21,987 nucleotides of DNA from NCBI GenBank assembly GCA_018644785.1, contig JABGPV010000052.1, positions 1 through 21,987 of the forward strand, read 5' to 3'. Both the position numbers and the translations under genes were made by a program. Below the pieces are notes generated by a model that did no database searches, was not told the DNA's origin, and saw nothing but the letters and a program-made list of their open reading frames with translations. Position 1 is the first letter of the stretch; each line of letters opens with the position of its first letter. Source of the stretch: Deltaproteobacteria bacterium (GTDB taxonomy: Bacteria > Desulfobacterota > DSM-4660 > Desulfatiglandales > Desulfatiglandaceae). Below, one piece after another: positions 1 to 8,300 of this stretch.

Positions 1-97
1 TTTCGAAACCGGGGTTGAATTCTTCCGAAATAAATTTGGAGTAATCGTCATATTCGCCGGTGTTCACGTCCCAGTACTGGGTAAATAATATGGTCAT
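1..97 (-). CDS. Partial unrecognised protein, N-terminus only
   Basis: An ATG at 97 (minus strand) is preceded by a good ribosome binding site (GGAG, 101-110 region), and an open frame runs off the left edge. Only 32 residues are visible, beginning MTILFTQYWDVNTGEYDDYS. The short beta-strand-like start could fit a small NIPSNAP/EthD-type alpha-beta barrel, but that is a guess. It lies 62 bases downstream of the PpsB-like gene in the same direction, so it is probably the next gene of the operon. It does not look like the CBS-domain third subunit (PpsC) of phenylphosphate synthase, although too little is present to exclude this. Confidence 0.6.
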   Translation of the reverse strand, partial: MTILFTQYWDVNTGEYDDYSKFISEEFNPGFE

Positions 98-139
98 GCG
101 CTGTCTCCTTGCCTCAAGAACAATGGATGCCTTATGACA

Positions 140-157
140 CAGGCCGTCAGGGGCCTG
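140..157 (-). other. Small inverted repeat just after the PpsB-like stop codon
   Basis: CAGGCC (140-145) and GGCCTG (152-157) are perfect 6-base arms around a 6-base loop, starting two bases past the stop codon of the PpsB-like gene on the minus strand. No T-run follows, so it is not a convincing intrinsic terminator. It could stabilise or help process the mRNA before the next gene. Confidence 0.35.
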
Positions 158-159
158 AT

Positions 160-1188
160 TCACATTTTGAAAATCCGCGTCATCAACTCGGCCAGATATT
201 CGGAATCGTCTTCCTTTTTCTCGGAAAACTTGGCCGGTCTTGTTTGAACCCAGAACAGGTTTTCAGGGAATTGCATGTCCTCGTCAAAAACCCATTCCAT
301 ATCCTGGGGCATATCAAAGTAGGTCTCTACCTCAAGGGAAATCCTTACAATTTCATCAAGTTCCCGCTCGTCGATACATGCCCTGTCCTGCTTTTCCGCC
401 GGAACACTCACCATGCCGATGCCGTCTTTTTTATAGACCACCATACGCGGTTTGTTGCTGATGGTGGATGATACGATTGATCTACTGACTTTGTCCACCA
501 GGAAGCTGTCAGGGGTAATTTCACCGGAAACCACGCTCTCGCCTAAGCCCCAGTTTCCCTCAACCACCGTCTTGGTCAGATCTCCCGTGGTGGGCTGGAC
601 CGTAAGCGTTACACCGGCACTCCGGGCATTGACCATCTTGAGAACCGCCACACCGATGGGCGCCTTGCTCATTTCCATGCCTTTTTCAAGCCGAAAGGCA
701 ATGGCCCGCGTGGTAAACGCACTCCCCCACACCTTGATGATCTTTTTCAAGAGTTCCCGCTTCCCCTTCACGTTCAGATAGGTCTCCATCTGTCCGGGCA
801 TGCTCACCGCACCGCTGGACCGGGTGGCCACCGCCACATCCGGCATGCCCACGGTTTCGCAAAGCTCATCGTAGAAAGTATAAAGTTCATGTTTCATACC
901 CTCGGGCATATCCTTGCCTTCGATGATGCCGCGAATGAGACGCCCGGCTTCCACCTGTTTTTCGATCTTATGAATACTTTCCCCGGCATCCTCCACGTAT
1001 TTTCTAATTTCTTCGCCGGCGCCCGTTTCATCCATAAAACGTTCGTAACCATCCACGGAGATGGCAAAACCGGGCGGCACCCGCATGCCCATGTGCACCA
1101 TCTCCCCCAGGTTTGCGCATTTCTTGCCCACCCGATCGTTGTCTTTACTACGGAGTTCTTCAAGCCTGTAAATCCATTTCTGCGCCAT
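160..1188 (-). CDS. PEP-synthase N-terminal (ATP-binding) domain protein, phenylphosphate synthase PpsB-like
   Basis: This 342-residue protein matches only the nucleotide-binding half of PEP synthase/pyruvate phosphate dikinase. Visible motifs are GKKCANLGEM (21-30, with the phosphate-binding Lys22), TRSSGAVSMPG (122-132), GNWGLGESVVSG (211-222), DMEW (296-299) and VQTRP (314-318). The ATP-ligand positions known from PPDK (Lys, Arg, Asp/Glu pair, Gln) therefore all appear present. The swivelling phosphohistidine domain and the PEP/pyruvate barrel are absent. The phosphohistidine domain is on the adjacent upstream gene, matching the split PpsA/PpsB layout of phenylphosphate synthase, which converts phenol and ATP to phenylphosphate, AMP and phosphate. 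The inferred role is loading phosphate onto the partner's histidine. The substrate here is unknown. The ATG at 1188 has an AGGGG site 8 bases upstream. Confidence 0.88.
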   Translation of the reverse strand: MAQKWIYRLEELRSKDNDRVGKKCANLGEMVHMGMRVPPGFAISVDGYERFMDETGAGEEIRKYVEDAGESIHKIEKQVEAGRLIRGIIEGKDMPEGMKHELYTFYDELCETVGMPDVAVATRSSGAVSMPGQMETYLNVKGKRELLKKIIKVWGSAFTTRAIAFRLEKGMEMSKAPIGVAVLKMVNARSAGVTLTVQPTTGDLTKTVVEGNWGLGESVVSGEITPDSFLVDKVSRSIVSSTISNKPRMVVYKKDGIGMVSVPAEKQDRACIDERELDEIVRISLEVETYFDMPQDMEWVFDEDMQFPENLFWVQTRPAKFSEKKEDDSEYLAELMTRIFKM

Positions 1189-1206
1189 CGTGAATTCCCC
1201 TTATTG

Positions 1207-1239
1207 GCTTTTAGCTGTTGGCCCTCAGCCCTTGGCGGC
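1207..1239 (+). repeat. Dispersed spacer repeat, copy B
   Basis: The spacer between the PpsA-like stop (1282) and PpsB-like start (1188) holds GCTTTTAGCTGTTGGC followed by CCTCAGCCCTTGGCGGC. A very similar block (about 26 of 31 positions) lies on the opposite strand at 5331-5361, at the 3' end of the hdrA-like gene. The two copies therefore form a short dispersed repeat in inverted orientation within the same gene train. Function is unknown. Confidence 0.55.
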
Positions 1240-1281
1240 TATGCTTAAACCAGGAGCTGAGAGCCTGAAAGAAACCACTGA

Positions 1282-2964
1282 TTATTTATCCAGGATGTAA
1301 ACGGCTCCCATATTGGCATCCACCTTGACCTTCTGTCCCGATCGGATCTTGGCGGTCCCCTCGAACACGTTCATGACCACGGGAATGCCATACTCCCGGC
1401 CCACGATGGCCGCGTGGGACAGGCTGGCCCCGCGATCCACGATCACACCCTTGATCATGCTGAAAATGGGCGTCCAGCTGGGTGATGTACTGGCAGCCAC
1501 CAGAATATCCCCTTCCTGGACCAGACCCAGCTCATCCTCGTTCATGATCACGCGTGCCGGACCCTCGGCCACTCCCGGCGATCCGCAGGTACCGTAGAGA
1601 TCCGCTTTCAGTTCCGGTCTTACCTGGGGCATGGCGCCCACAACCACTTTCAGGGCAATGGGGTCGTTGCTCTGAACCAAAACCGCCATGGCCTGATCCA
1701 GGTCAAACCCTTCCTTGAGCATGGCCGGCGGGTTGGGATTCTCACACCACCCTTTCCATTCCGCTTTTCTTCGTTCCACAATATAGCGCATATCAAACTG
1801 ATCCGGGTTGATGCCGGCCCGCCGCACTTCATCCGGCTGGAGGAAGAATATGTCCTCGGCATCATCAATGGCCCCTTCCTGAGCCCAGCGTTTGCCCAAG
1901 CCCAGAGCGCTTCGTCTCATCATGGCATGGGTGTAGAGGTCCAGATAATGGTCATGTTCTTCACTGAATACACCGCTCTTCTGGGCCAGCCGCATCAGTT
2001 GCGTAAACCATCCCTGCTGTTCCTGGGGCACCTTTTCCATGACCTTTTTTTCAGCAACCAGCCTGGCATCGGAGACCTTGGCCCTTTCCGCTTCCAGGTT
2101 AAAACCGCCCCCCTTTTGCAGAAACTGTTTCACATTCATCAAAGCCGGGGTGGGATCTTCCACCCAGGTGGGCAGATTCATCTCGCTCATGCGCTGCATG
2201 CGCCACCCGTCTTCGTCCATGAACTCGGAAAAATCCTTCATGAAGGCGCGGCCCTTGTCGCTGCCCTCCAGCCTGGATTTAATGCCTTCCAGCTCGCCTT
2301 CCAGAAACGCCATTTCAAGACCCTCTTCCCGGGCGCGTTTTGAGAACTCCCACAACCGCTTGTCAACCTGAAAAACCTTGTTATCAAAACCGGAAACCAG
2401 ATTGTGAAACAAAGGAGAAGTGTCGTCGATCCCCGCCAGTTCCCGGCACATGTTTTCAAAGAGGATATAGGCCGTATAAGTGCCGTACATCATATACATG
2501 TGGATCTCCCACATGCGGCGGCAGGTGTTGATGGTCTCCTCGAAGTTATCCAATAAATCTAGATTGTCCGCTGTATCCAGATCCAGTTTCTTCAGATTCT
2601 CATAACGTCCCAGGATTTCCTCCACATACCCATTCCACAAACCGTCATAGTCCTGGATGAAAGGCAGAATGGCCTTTTGAAATTTCTTTTCCCGACGTTG
2701 CTTTTCCTCCTCGCTTTTGACCAGTAAAAGAGTCAGGTAGCCGCCACCGTTATGAAAACGCCAGTCCCAGCCCTTGACGGTCGGCAGGCTCAGTTTTTCG
2801 GCCCCGTACTGCATCCCATGACGGCAGAAACTGACCCAGAACCACCCGAACATGGGGGTCCATGGCGGGACCGAATGGGTCCCGTCCAGGAACCACGCAG
2901 GAGATTGTTCAAAGTCTCTTTCCGCATCAAATTCCAACCCTGGTACCACATCATACACTTTCAT
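1282..2964 (-). CDS. PEP-utilising swivelling-domain protein, phenylphosphate synthase PpsA-like
   Basis: The protein has 560 residues. Residues about 455-560 form the mobile phosphohistidine domain of the PEP synthase family: GSPGVAEGPARV (461-472), then GASLSHAAIVGREYGIP (512-528) with the expected phospho-acceptor His517. The N-terminal 450 residues are rich in Trp and Tyr and match no ATP-grasp or PEP-barrel domain, as in the phenylphosphate synthase alpha subunit, where this part should hold the acceptor-substrate site. The ATP-binding half is supplied by the next gene (160-1188). Together they would make an ATP-driven phosphotransferase, presumably cytoplasmic, that needs neither PEP nor pyruvate. 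The ATG at 2964 follows a strong GAGGAGG site. Calling it truly phenol-specific is not justified, because no UbiD-type phenylphosphate carboxylase lies nearby. Confidence 0.87.
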   Translation of the reverse strand: MKVYDVVPGLEFDAERDFEQSPAWFLDGTHSVPPWTPMFGWFWVSFCRHGMQYGAEKLSLPTVKGWDWRFHNGGGYLTLLLVKSEEEKQRREKKFQKAILPFIQDYDGLWNGYVEEILGRYENLKKLDLDTADNLDLLDNFEETINTCRRMWEIHMYMMYGTYTAYILFENMCRELAGIDDTSPLFHNLVSGFDNKVFQVDKRLWEFSKRAREEGLEMAFLEGELEGIKSRLEGSDKGRAFMKDFSEFMDEDGWRMQRMSEMNLPTWVEDPTPALMNVKQFLQKGGGFNLEAERAKVSDARLVAEKKVMEKVPQEQQGWFTQLMRLAQKSGVFSEEHDHYLDLYTHAMMRRSALGLGKRWAQEGAIDDAEDIFFLQPDEVRRAGINPDQFDMRYIVERRKAEWKGWCENPNPPAMLKEGFDLDQAMAVLVQSNDPIALKVVVGAMPQVRPELKADLYGTCGSPGVAEGPARVIMNEDELGLVQEGDILVAASTSPSWTPIFSMIKGVIVDRGASLSHAAIVGREYGIPVVMNVFEGTAKIRSGQKVKVDANMGAVYILDK

Positions 2965-2997
2965 TTTGGCGCCTCCTCGAAAAAATGTTTGTGGAAC

Positions 2998-3042
2998 GCA
3001 AAACCGGCTTATGTAAACCTTCCCGGGAATATGCGGTTTTGC
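2998..3042 (-). other. Stem-loop in the spacer before the PpsA-like gene
   Basis: GCAAAACCG (2998-3006) and CGGTTTTGC (3034-3042) are perfect 9-base arms. The 27-base loop contains a second palindrome, TTCCCGGGAA. It occupies the 132-base spacer between the ferredoxin and PpsA-like genes, the longest spacer among the last six genes. No T-run follows on the minus strand, so an mRNA-processing site, attenuator or protein-binding site is more likely than a terminator. Confidence 0.45.
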
Positions 3043-3096
3043 AACAACCGCGATTGCCTTTAACTACAAAACAGAACCTCCTTTCTTTTTCCTGAT

Positions 3097-3465
3097 TTAT
3101 CCGTCCACCAGCGTCAATGCGTCCGGATCACACCACTTTACGCACTGGGGATCCGGTGGGTCCCCGCAGAAATCACATTTGAGGGGAATCCCCGTATCCG
3201 GCTCTTTGAAAGCCGACTTTACAGGACAGGATGCCCGGCACACCACACAGCCGTCCACATCCTGACCGTTGATCACCATATTTTCCTTGGAATTGCAGGC
3301 CGCTTCCGTATAGGGGCCTGCAATAACCGGCAGGCACACGTCTTCACCCACAAACACGCGAATGCGAGACCGCTGCGGATTGACGGATCCGGTGTGCGCC
3401 AATGAACAGGCCACCTGGCAAAGTTTGCATCCGGTGCATTTGGCATAATCGATCTTGATTCTCAT
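3097..3465 (-). CDS. Poly-[4Fe-4S] ferredoxin subunit, BamC-like
   Basis: The protein has 122 residues and about 13 cysteines. A classical CxxCxxCxxxC motif occupies Cys10/13/16/20. A second group is Cys73/76/80, and a third is Cys97/100/108/112, a spacing seen in HycB/DmsB-like electron-transfer subunits. Up to three or four [4Fe-4S] clusters are possible. It starts 17 bases after the AOR stop codon, with GGGAGG upstream of the ATG. It is the obvious electron carrier between the Hdr proteins and the AOR enzyme, the position BamC holds in the Bam complex. It is somewhat shorter than typical BamC. The general role is fairly certain, and the exact partners are inferred from gene order. Confidence 0.85.
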   Translation of the reverse strand: MRIKIDYAKCTGCKLCQVACSLAHTGSVNPQRSRIRVFVGEDVCLPVIAGPYTEAACNSKENMVINGQDVDGCVVCRASCPVKSAFKEPDTGIPLKCDFCGDPPDPQCVKWCDPDALTLVDG

Positions 3466-3482
3466 GGGCCGTTCAACCTCCC

Positions 3483-5282
3483 TTAGGAAAGTCCCAGTTC
3501 CGCCAGTTTCTCAGGCTTGGGAATCCCTTGTTCATCCCATCCCCGAAGGTCATAATATTCGGGCAACATACGGTCCATGGGCACCACCTGATCCTTCACC
3601 CGGGGCTCATGGGTCATTCTTCTGGGCAGGGCATCATCTTTTGCGGTAAGCCCCGCTTTCAGGTTGAACAACCGCTCCATGTTCCAGATTTTTTCTCCGA
3701 TCATCCGGAGTTCCGCATCACTGTAGTCCAATCCGGTGGTAAGATTGAGCCAGACCTGAAGCTTCTCTCCCCACAAAGGCCCATGGTAGATAATCCAGCA
3801 TAATATGGCGGAGTCCACAAGGGCCACGTAGTCCTGGTCGTGCTTGGTCCATTCGATATGTTCCTCGGGATCACGCCTGCCGTCATAAAAAGGAAGGGTG
3901 GCCTTGGTATGGCTGCCCCCCACATTGTTGGTGGCATACTGAAGACCGATGATGGGGACTCCCTGGGGATGCCAGGCGGGCATGCCCATGCCTTTGATAC
4001 CCATGAAGAGTTCGGGATGTCCGTATTTTTCCGCAACAAATTTCCCCCCTTCGGCCAGCACTTCACCGAAATCCTCACGGATGGCCGTCTTTTTAAGTAA
4101 AGCCATCATGGCTTTGGTATTACCGAAGCCCATGGCATATCCCAGATCTTCTTCCGGCAGATATCCCGATTCGAACAGCTCCATGGCACACGATATGGTG
4201 GCACCAGCCGTGATAGTGTCCATACCCAGTTCATTGCACAGGTAATTGGCGCGACAGATGTCATCCAGATCCCCAAACCCACAGTTGGAACCCAACAGGG
4301 CCATACTCTCATGCTCGGGACCTTTGGTGGTCCAGGGATATTCGGGGTCTTTGATGCGGCTTCTTTTACTGCAGGCGAAGGGACACCCGAAACAAGCCTC
4401 ATCCCGAACGCGAATGTGGTCCCTCACGTTGTTGGGATCTTCATACCATTCAAAGGCTTTGGAATATCCTTCCTGGAAATTGCGGGTGGCCTGCGTGCCG
4501 CTCTTGTTGGCTCTCCCCGGCAGTGCCCATGTGCCGTAGGTTCGACGATTGTACAGGGTACGATTGACCCTGCCCTCTTCCAGGAAATCCATCACCGCCT
4601 GACTGAAGCCCGTGACATCCGCCACATCCACCTGACCCGTGCCGCTGACCGCAATCCCTTTCAGGTTTTTGCTCCCCATGACCGCACCTAAGCCCGAGCG
4701 TCCCGCAGCCCGGCCGCCATCCGCCATGATGCAGGCAAACCGAACGAGGTTTTCGCCGGCAGGGCCGATACTAACGACACTGAGATCACTCAGTTGCCAG
4801 TCGTCCAGGGAGTCGGCTTCACCCAGCTCTTTTCTAAGGGCATGTTCCGTGTCGGTGGACCACTTCCCCCACAGATGGTCTGCTTTACGAAGTTCCACCT
4901 GATCGTCCCTGATATAGAGGTACACGGGGGATGGCGCCTGGCCTTCAAGAATCAGAATATCATAACCCGCAAATTTCAGATTGGGGCCGAAGTAACCGCC
5001 GCAACAGGGGTTGGCAATACAGTTGCTCAAGGGGGATTTGCTCACCACAACGAAGCGCCCCCCGGCGGGAACGCCCGTACCGGTCAAGGGCCCCGTGGCA
5101 AAAATGAGCTTGTTTTCGGGGCCCAGGGGATCAATGCGGGGGTCCACTTCATCCATCAGCAGTTTAAGCCCCGCGCCCCGCCCGCCGATAAAATTCCGGC
5201 ACAGGTCCGGGGACAAATCTTCAACGGAACGGTTCCCCGTGGTAAGATCAATCCTCAGAATTTTGCCTTTCCATCCAAACAT
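3483..5282 (-). CDS. Tungsten-dependent aldehyde ferredoxin oxidoreductase family protein (BamB-like)
   Basis: This 599-residue protein is full length for the AOR family. The N-terminal domain begins with GWKGKILRIDLTTG. The tungstopterin-binding stretch AGRSGLGAVMGSKNLKGI is at 193-210. The [4Fe-4S] ligands are Cys297/300/304 (CFGCPFAC) plus Cys495 (DSAILC). The two family motifs of type DxxGL(C/D) appear as NELGMD (350-355) and DSAILC (490-495), both partly degenerate. The C-terminal signature KAGLTAKDDALPRR (542-555) is intact. Members oxidise aldehydes, reduce acids, or, as BamB, dearomatise benzoyl-CoA. Gene order (HdrD-HdrA-AOR-ferredoxin) recalls BamBCDE, but the substrate class cannot be told from sequence alone. 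The ATG at 5282 has a GGAG site. The protein is expected to be cytoplasmic. Confidence 0.93.
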   Translation of the reverse strand: MFGWKGKILRIDLTTGNRSVEDLSPDLCRNFIGGRGAGLKLLMDEVDPRIDPLGPENKLIFATGPLTGTGVPAGGRFVVVSKSPLSNCIANPCCGGYFGPNLKFAGYDILILEGQAPSPVYLYIRDDQVELRKADHLWGKWSTDTEHALRKELGEADSLDDWQLSDLSVVSIGPAGENLVRFACIMADGGRAAGRSGLGAVMGSKNLKGIAVSGTGQVDVADVTGFSQAVMDFLEEGRVNRTLYNRRTYGTWALPGRANKSGTQATRNFQEGYSKAFEWYEDPNNVRDHIRVRDEACFGCPFACSKRSRIKDPEYPWTTKGPEHESMALLGSNCGFGDLDDICRANYLCNELGMDTITAGATISCAMELFESGYLPEEDLGYAMGFGNTKAMMALLKKTAIREDFGEVLAEGGKFVAEKYGHPELFMGIKGMGMPAWHPQGVPIIGLQYATNNVGGSHTKATLPFYDGRRDPEEHIEWTKHDQDYVALVDSAILCWIIYHGPLWGEKLQVWLNLTTGLDYSDAELRMIGEKIWNMERLFNLKAGLTAKDDALPRRMTHEPRVKDQVVPMDRMLPEYYDLRGWDEQGIPKPEKLAELGLS

Positions 5283-5296
5283 AAGGCTCCTTTCCA

Positions 5297-5319
5297 GCTA
5301 ATAGGTGTTCGCTATTAGC
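5297..5319. other. Perfect 8-base hairpin between the hdrA-like and AOR genes
   Basis: GCTAATAG (5297-5304) and CTATTAGC (5312-5319) flank a 7-base loop in the 57-base spacer upstream of the AOR start codon. No T-run follows on the minus strand. It could tune the AOR/ferredoxin part of the transcript by processing or stability, or be another short dispersed repeat. Confidence 0.4.
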
Positions 5320-5330
5320 GATTCGATTCT

Positions 5331-5361
5331 GCCTAAGGGCTAACCGCCAACGGCTAAAAGC
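5331..5361 (-). repeat. Dispersed spacer repeat, copy A, overlapping the hdrA-like 3' end
   Basis: On the minus strand this reads GCTTTTAGCCGTTGGC followed by GGTTAGCCCTTAGGC. It is a close match to the block at 1207-1239 on the plus strand. It encodes the last residues of the HdrA-like protein (LLAVGG) and its TAG stop, so the repeat appears to have supplied the end of the gene. Confidence 0.5.
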
Positions 5362-8300
5362 AATGAAAAAACCTGCTCTTCATTGTTGCCCATGACATCC
5401 AGTGCCCCGCTTCGGCACGATGCCGCACAGAGGCCGCATCCTTTGCAGAGTGCGCTGTTCACCACTGCCACGCCCGTCTCAGACGACACTTCCACCGCAT
5501 GAAAGGGACAGACTTCCTCACAGACGGAACAGCCCGTACAACGCGTTTCATTCACCTGGGCTATGGCGCCTTCTCCCCACATTTCTTCCTGGGAAAGGAC
5601 CGTCATGGCCCGGGAGGCAGCGGCATACCCCTGAGCAACACTCTCGGAGATGTGTTTGGGATTGTGGGCCAGGCCGCACATGAAAATGCCGTCGGTGGGA
5701 AAATCCACCGGCCGAAGCTTCATATGGGCCTCCATAAAGAACCCGTCCGGGTTCAGAGGCACCTTGAGGGCCTGTGAGAGAGAATGGTTGTGTTCATTTG
5801 GCACCGTGGCGGCGGCCAGGGAGACCAGGTCCGCCTCCAGCATCAATTTCTTCCCCAGTGTCGGTTCGGTCACCCATACCTGCAGCCCGTTATCACCTTC
5901 TTTGGCCTCAACCTCCGGTTTGTCCGCCTCATGGTACCGGATGAACATCACACCCTGGTCCGCCGCATCTCCATAGGCATTTTCCATAAGACCGTAGGTT
6001 CGCATATCCCGGTACAGCACATAAATTTTCATTTCAGGGTTGATCTTTTTTAGCTTGAGGGCATTCTTCACTGCCTGCCCGCAGCAGACACGGCTGCAGT
6101 AGGGTCTCTCATCATCCCTTGATCCCACACATTGAATCATCACCAGGGAACGGCATTTTTTGATCCGGTCCCTTTGTCCGTAGATTGCTTCTTCCAGTTC
6201 CAGATGGGTCAACACTTGATGGTTATTCCCATAAAGATATTCATGGGGTTTAAATTCCTGGGCACCGGTGGCCACCACCGTCACGCCGTGGGGAATCTCA
6301 ACGGAAAGCTGTTGCGCACCCGTTAGAAGGGTCGTGCGGAAATTCCCCACATACCCGGAAAATTCTCTGATTTCCGCTCCCATGTGGACCTGAACCAACA
6401 GATGGTGGTAGACCCGTTCAGTGAGCCGTTTCAGATAGGCTTGAACGTCGTCTTCCTCCACCGTAACCCTTAACCTTCTCGCCATACCGCCTAGAAGATT
6501 ATCTTTTTCAACCAGATGCACCTTGATACCCTGGTTGGCCAGAGAGAGGGCACAGACCATACCGGATATGCCGCCACCGATCACCAGTGCCGAACGCTGA
6601 ATCGTGTACGGTTTTCGGGAAAGCGGCATCAGCATACCCGCTTTGGCGGTGGCCATACGAACCAGATCTCCGGCTTTTCGAGTGGCTCTCTTTTTATCTC
6701 CCATGTGGACCCAGGCACAGTGTTCCCGGATGTTGGTCATTTCAAAAAGAAAGGGGTTCAAGCCCGCCTGTCTGAGGGCATCCTGGAAAACCGGTTCATG
6801 GGTTCTGGGGGTGCAGGCAGCAACGACCACCCGGTTGAGGTCTTTTTCTTTGATGGTTTCAACCATCCGCTTGATGGAATCGATGGAGCAGCTGAAGGTG
6901 TCTTCCTGGGCGTGAACAACCCCCCCCAGGGTCTCAGCGTATGCCACCACATCGGCCGCCGCCACGCTTTTAATGATATTGGTACCGCAGTGGCACACAA
7001 ACACACCGACCCGTGGGGGTTCCCCCCGGATATCCCGTTCCTCGGGGTAGAATTTTTCACTGACCAATGACCCCCGGACCCGGCCCAGGCGCTCCGTGGA
7101 CATGGCCGCCGCACCGCCGGCCATGGTGACGGCATCGGGGATATCCATGGGTCCGCAGAAAACACCGCAGGCGTAAATACCGGACCGGTTGGTTTCCATG
7201 GGGTGCAGGGCGGACGTGCCGCAGAATCCTTCTTCATTAAGCGTTATGCCCAACCGTTCCGCCAATGCACGGTTGCCGGGGGGCGATGAAATTCCCACAG
7301 ACAGCACCACCAGGTCAAAGGCCTCTTCTTTAACCCGTTCACCATCCAGACGGTACCTGAGGGTCACAGCATGGGTTTCCGGATCTTCACCCACAACGGA
7401 GGGTTTCGCCCACTCGAACCGCACCCCGTCAAGCGCTTTGGTCCTTTCATAATACCGCTCAAACCCTTTTCCGAATGCGCGTACGTCATTATGAAGAATC
7501 ACCACTTCCAGGGGTGGGATATGTTCTTTGGAGAGAATCACCTGTTTCATGGCATACATGCAGCACACCGATGAACAATAGGGATTTCCAGCGGCCACGT
7601 CTCTGGAACCCACACACTGTATCCAGGCGATTTTAAGCGGGGTTGCGCCGTCGGACGGGCGGCACAGCACGCCCCCATTGGGTCCGGAAGCACTCAGGAG
7701 ACGCTCATATTCCAGGCTGGTGATCACATTTCTGTACCGGTCATACCCGTACTGGCTCTGTTCCGACGGATCAAACACGTCATAGCCGGGCGCCAGGATG
7801 ATACTTCCCACCTGTATTTCATGTTTTTTGGCCTGCTGGTGAAAATCGATGGCACGCACATTACACGTGGGCACGCAGATCTGGCACTCGGTACGCTGCA
7901 GGAACAGGCACTGGGCAGGATCCACCATACTCACTGCGGGAACCGCCTGCGGGAAGGGCAGATGGATGCACTTGATTGTTGCAAGCCCTGCGTTATAGTC
8001 GTCGGTGATCTCCACGGGGCAGTATTCGGCGCAGAGGCCACAGCCGGTACACTTATCCGAATCCACGTACCGGGGCTCTTGCACCACATCAACCGTGAAA
8101 TTGCCCGCCTCCCCCCGAACAGCATCCACATCCGAGTCCGTCAGGATTGAAATATTGGGGTTCGTGGCACATTCCAGAAATTTGGGAGACAGAATGCACA
8201 TGGAACAATCATTGGTGGGAAAGGTCTTATCCAGCTGGCTCATTTTTCCGCCGATTGAAGCGGCCTTGTCCACCAGATAGACCTTGAACCCGGAATTGGC

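Noticed and set aside
160..2964. Calling the kinase pair a phenol-degradation phenylphosphate synthase
   Set aside because: No phenylphosphate carboxylase or CBS-domain third subunit is visible. Similarity is to the family, not proof of the substrate.
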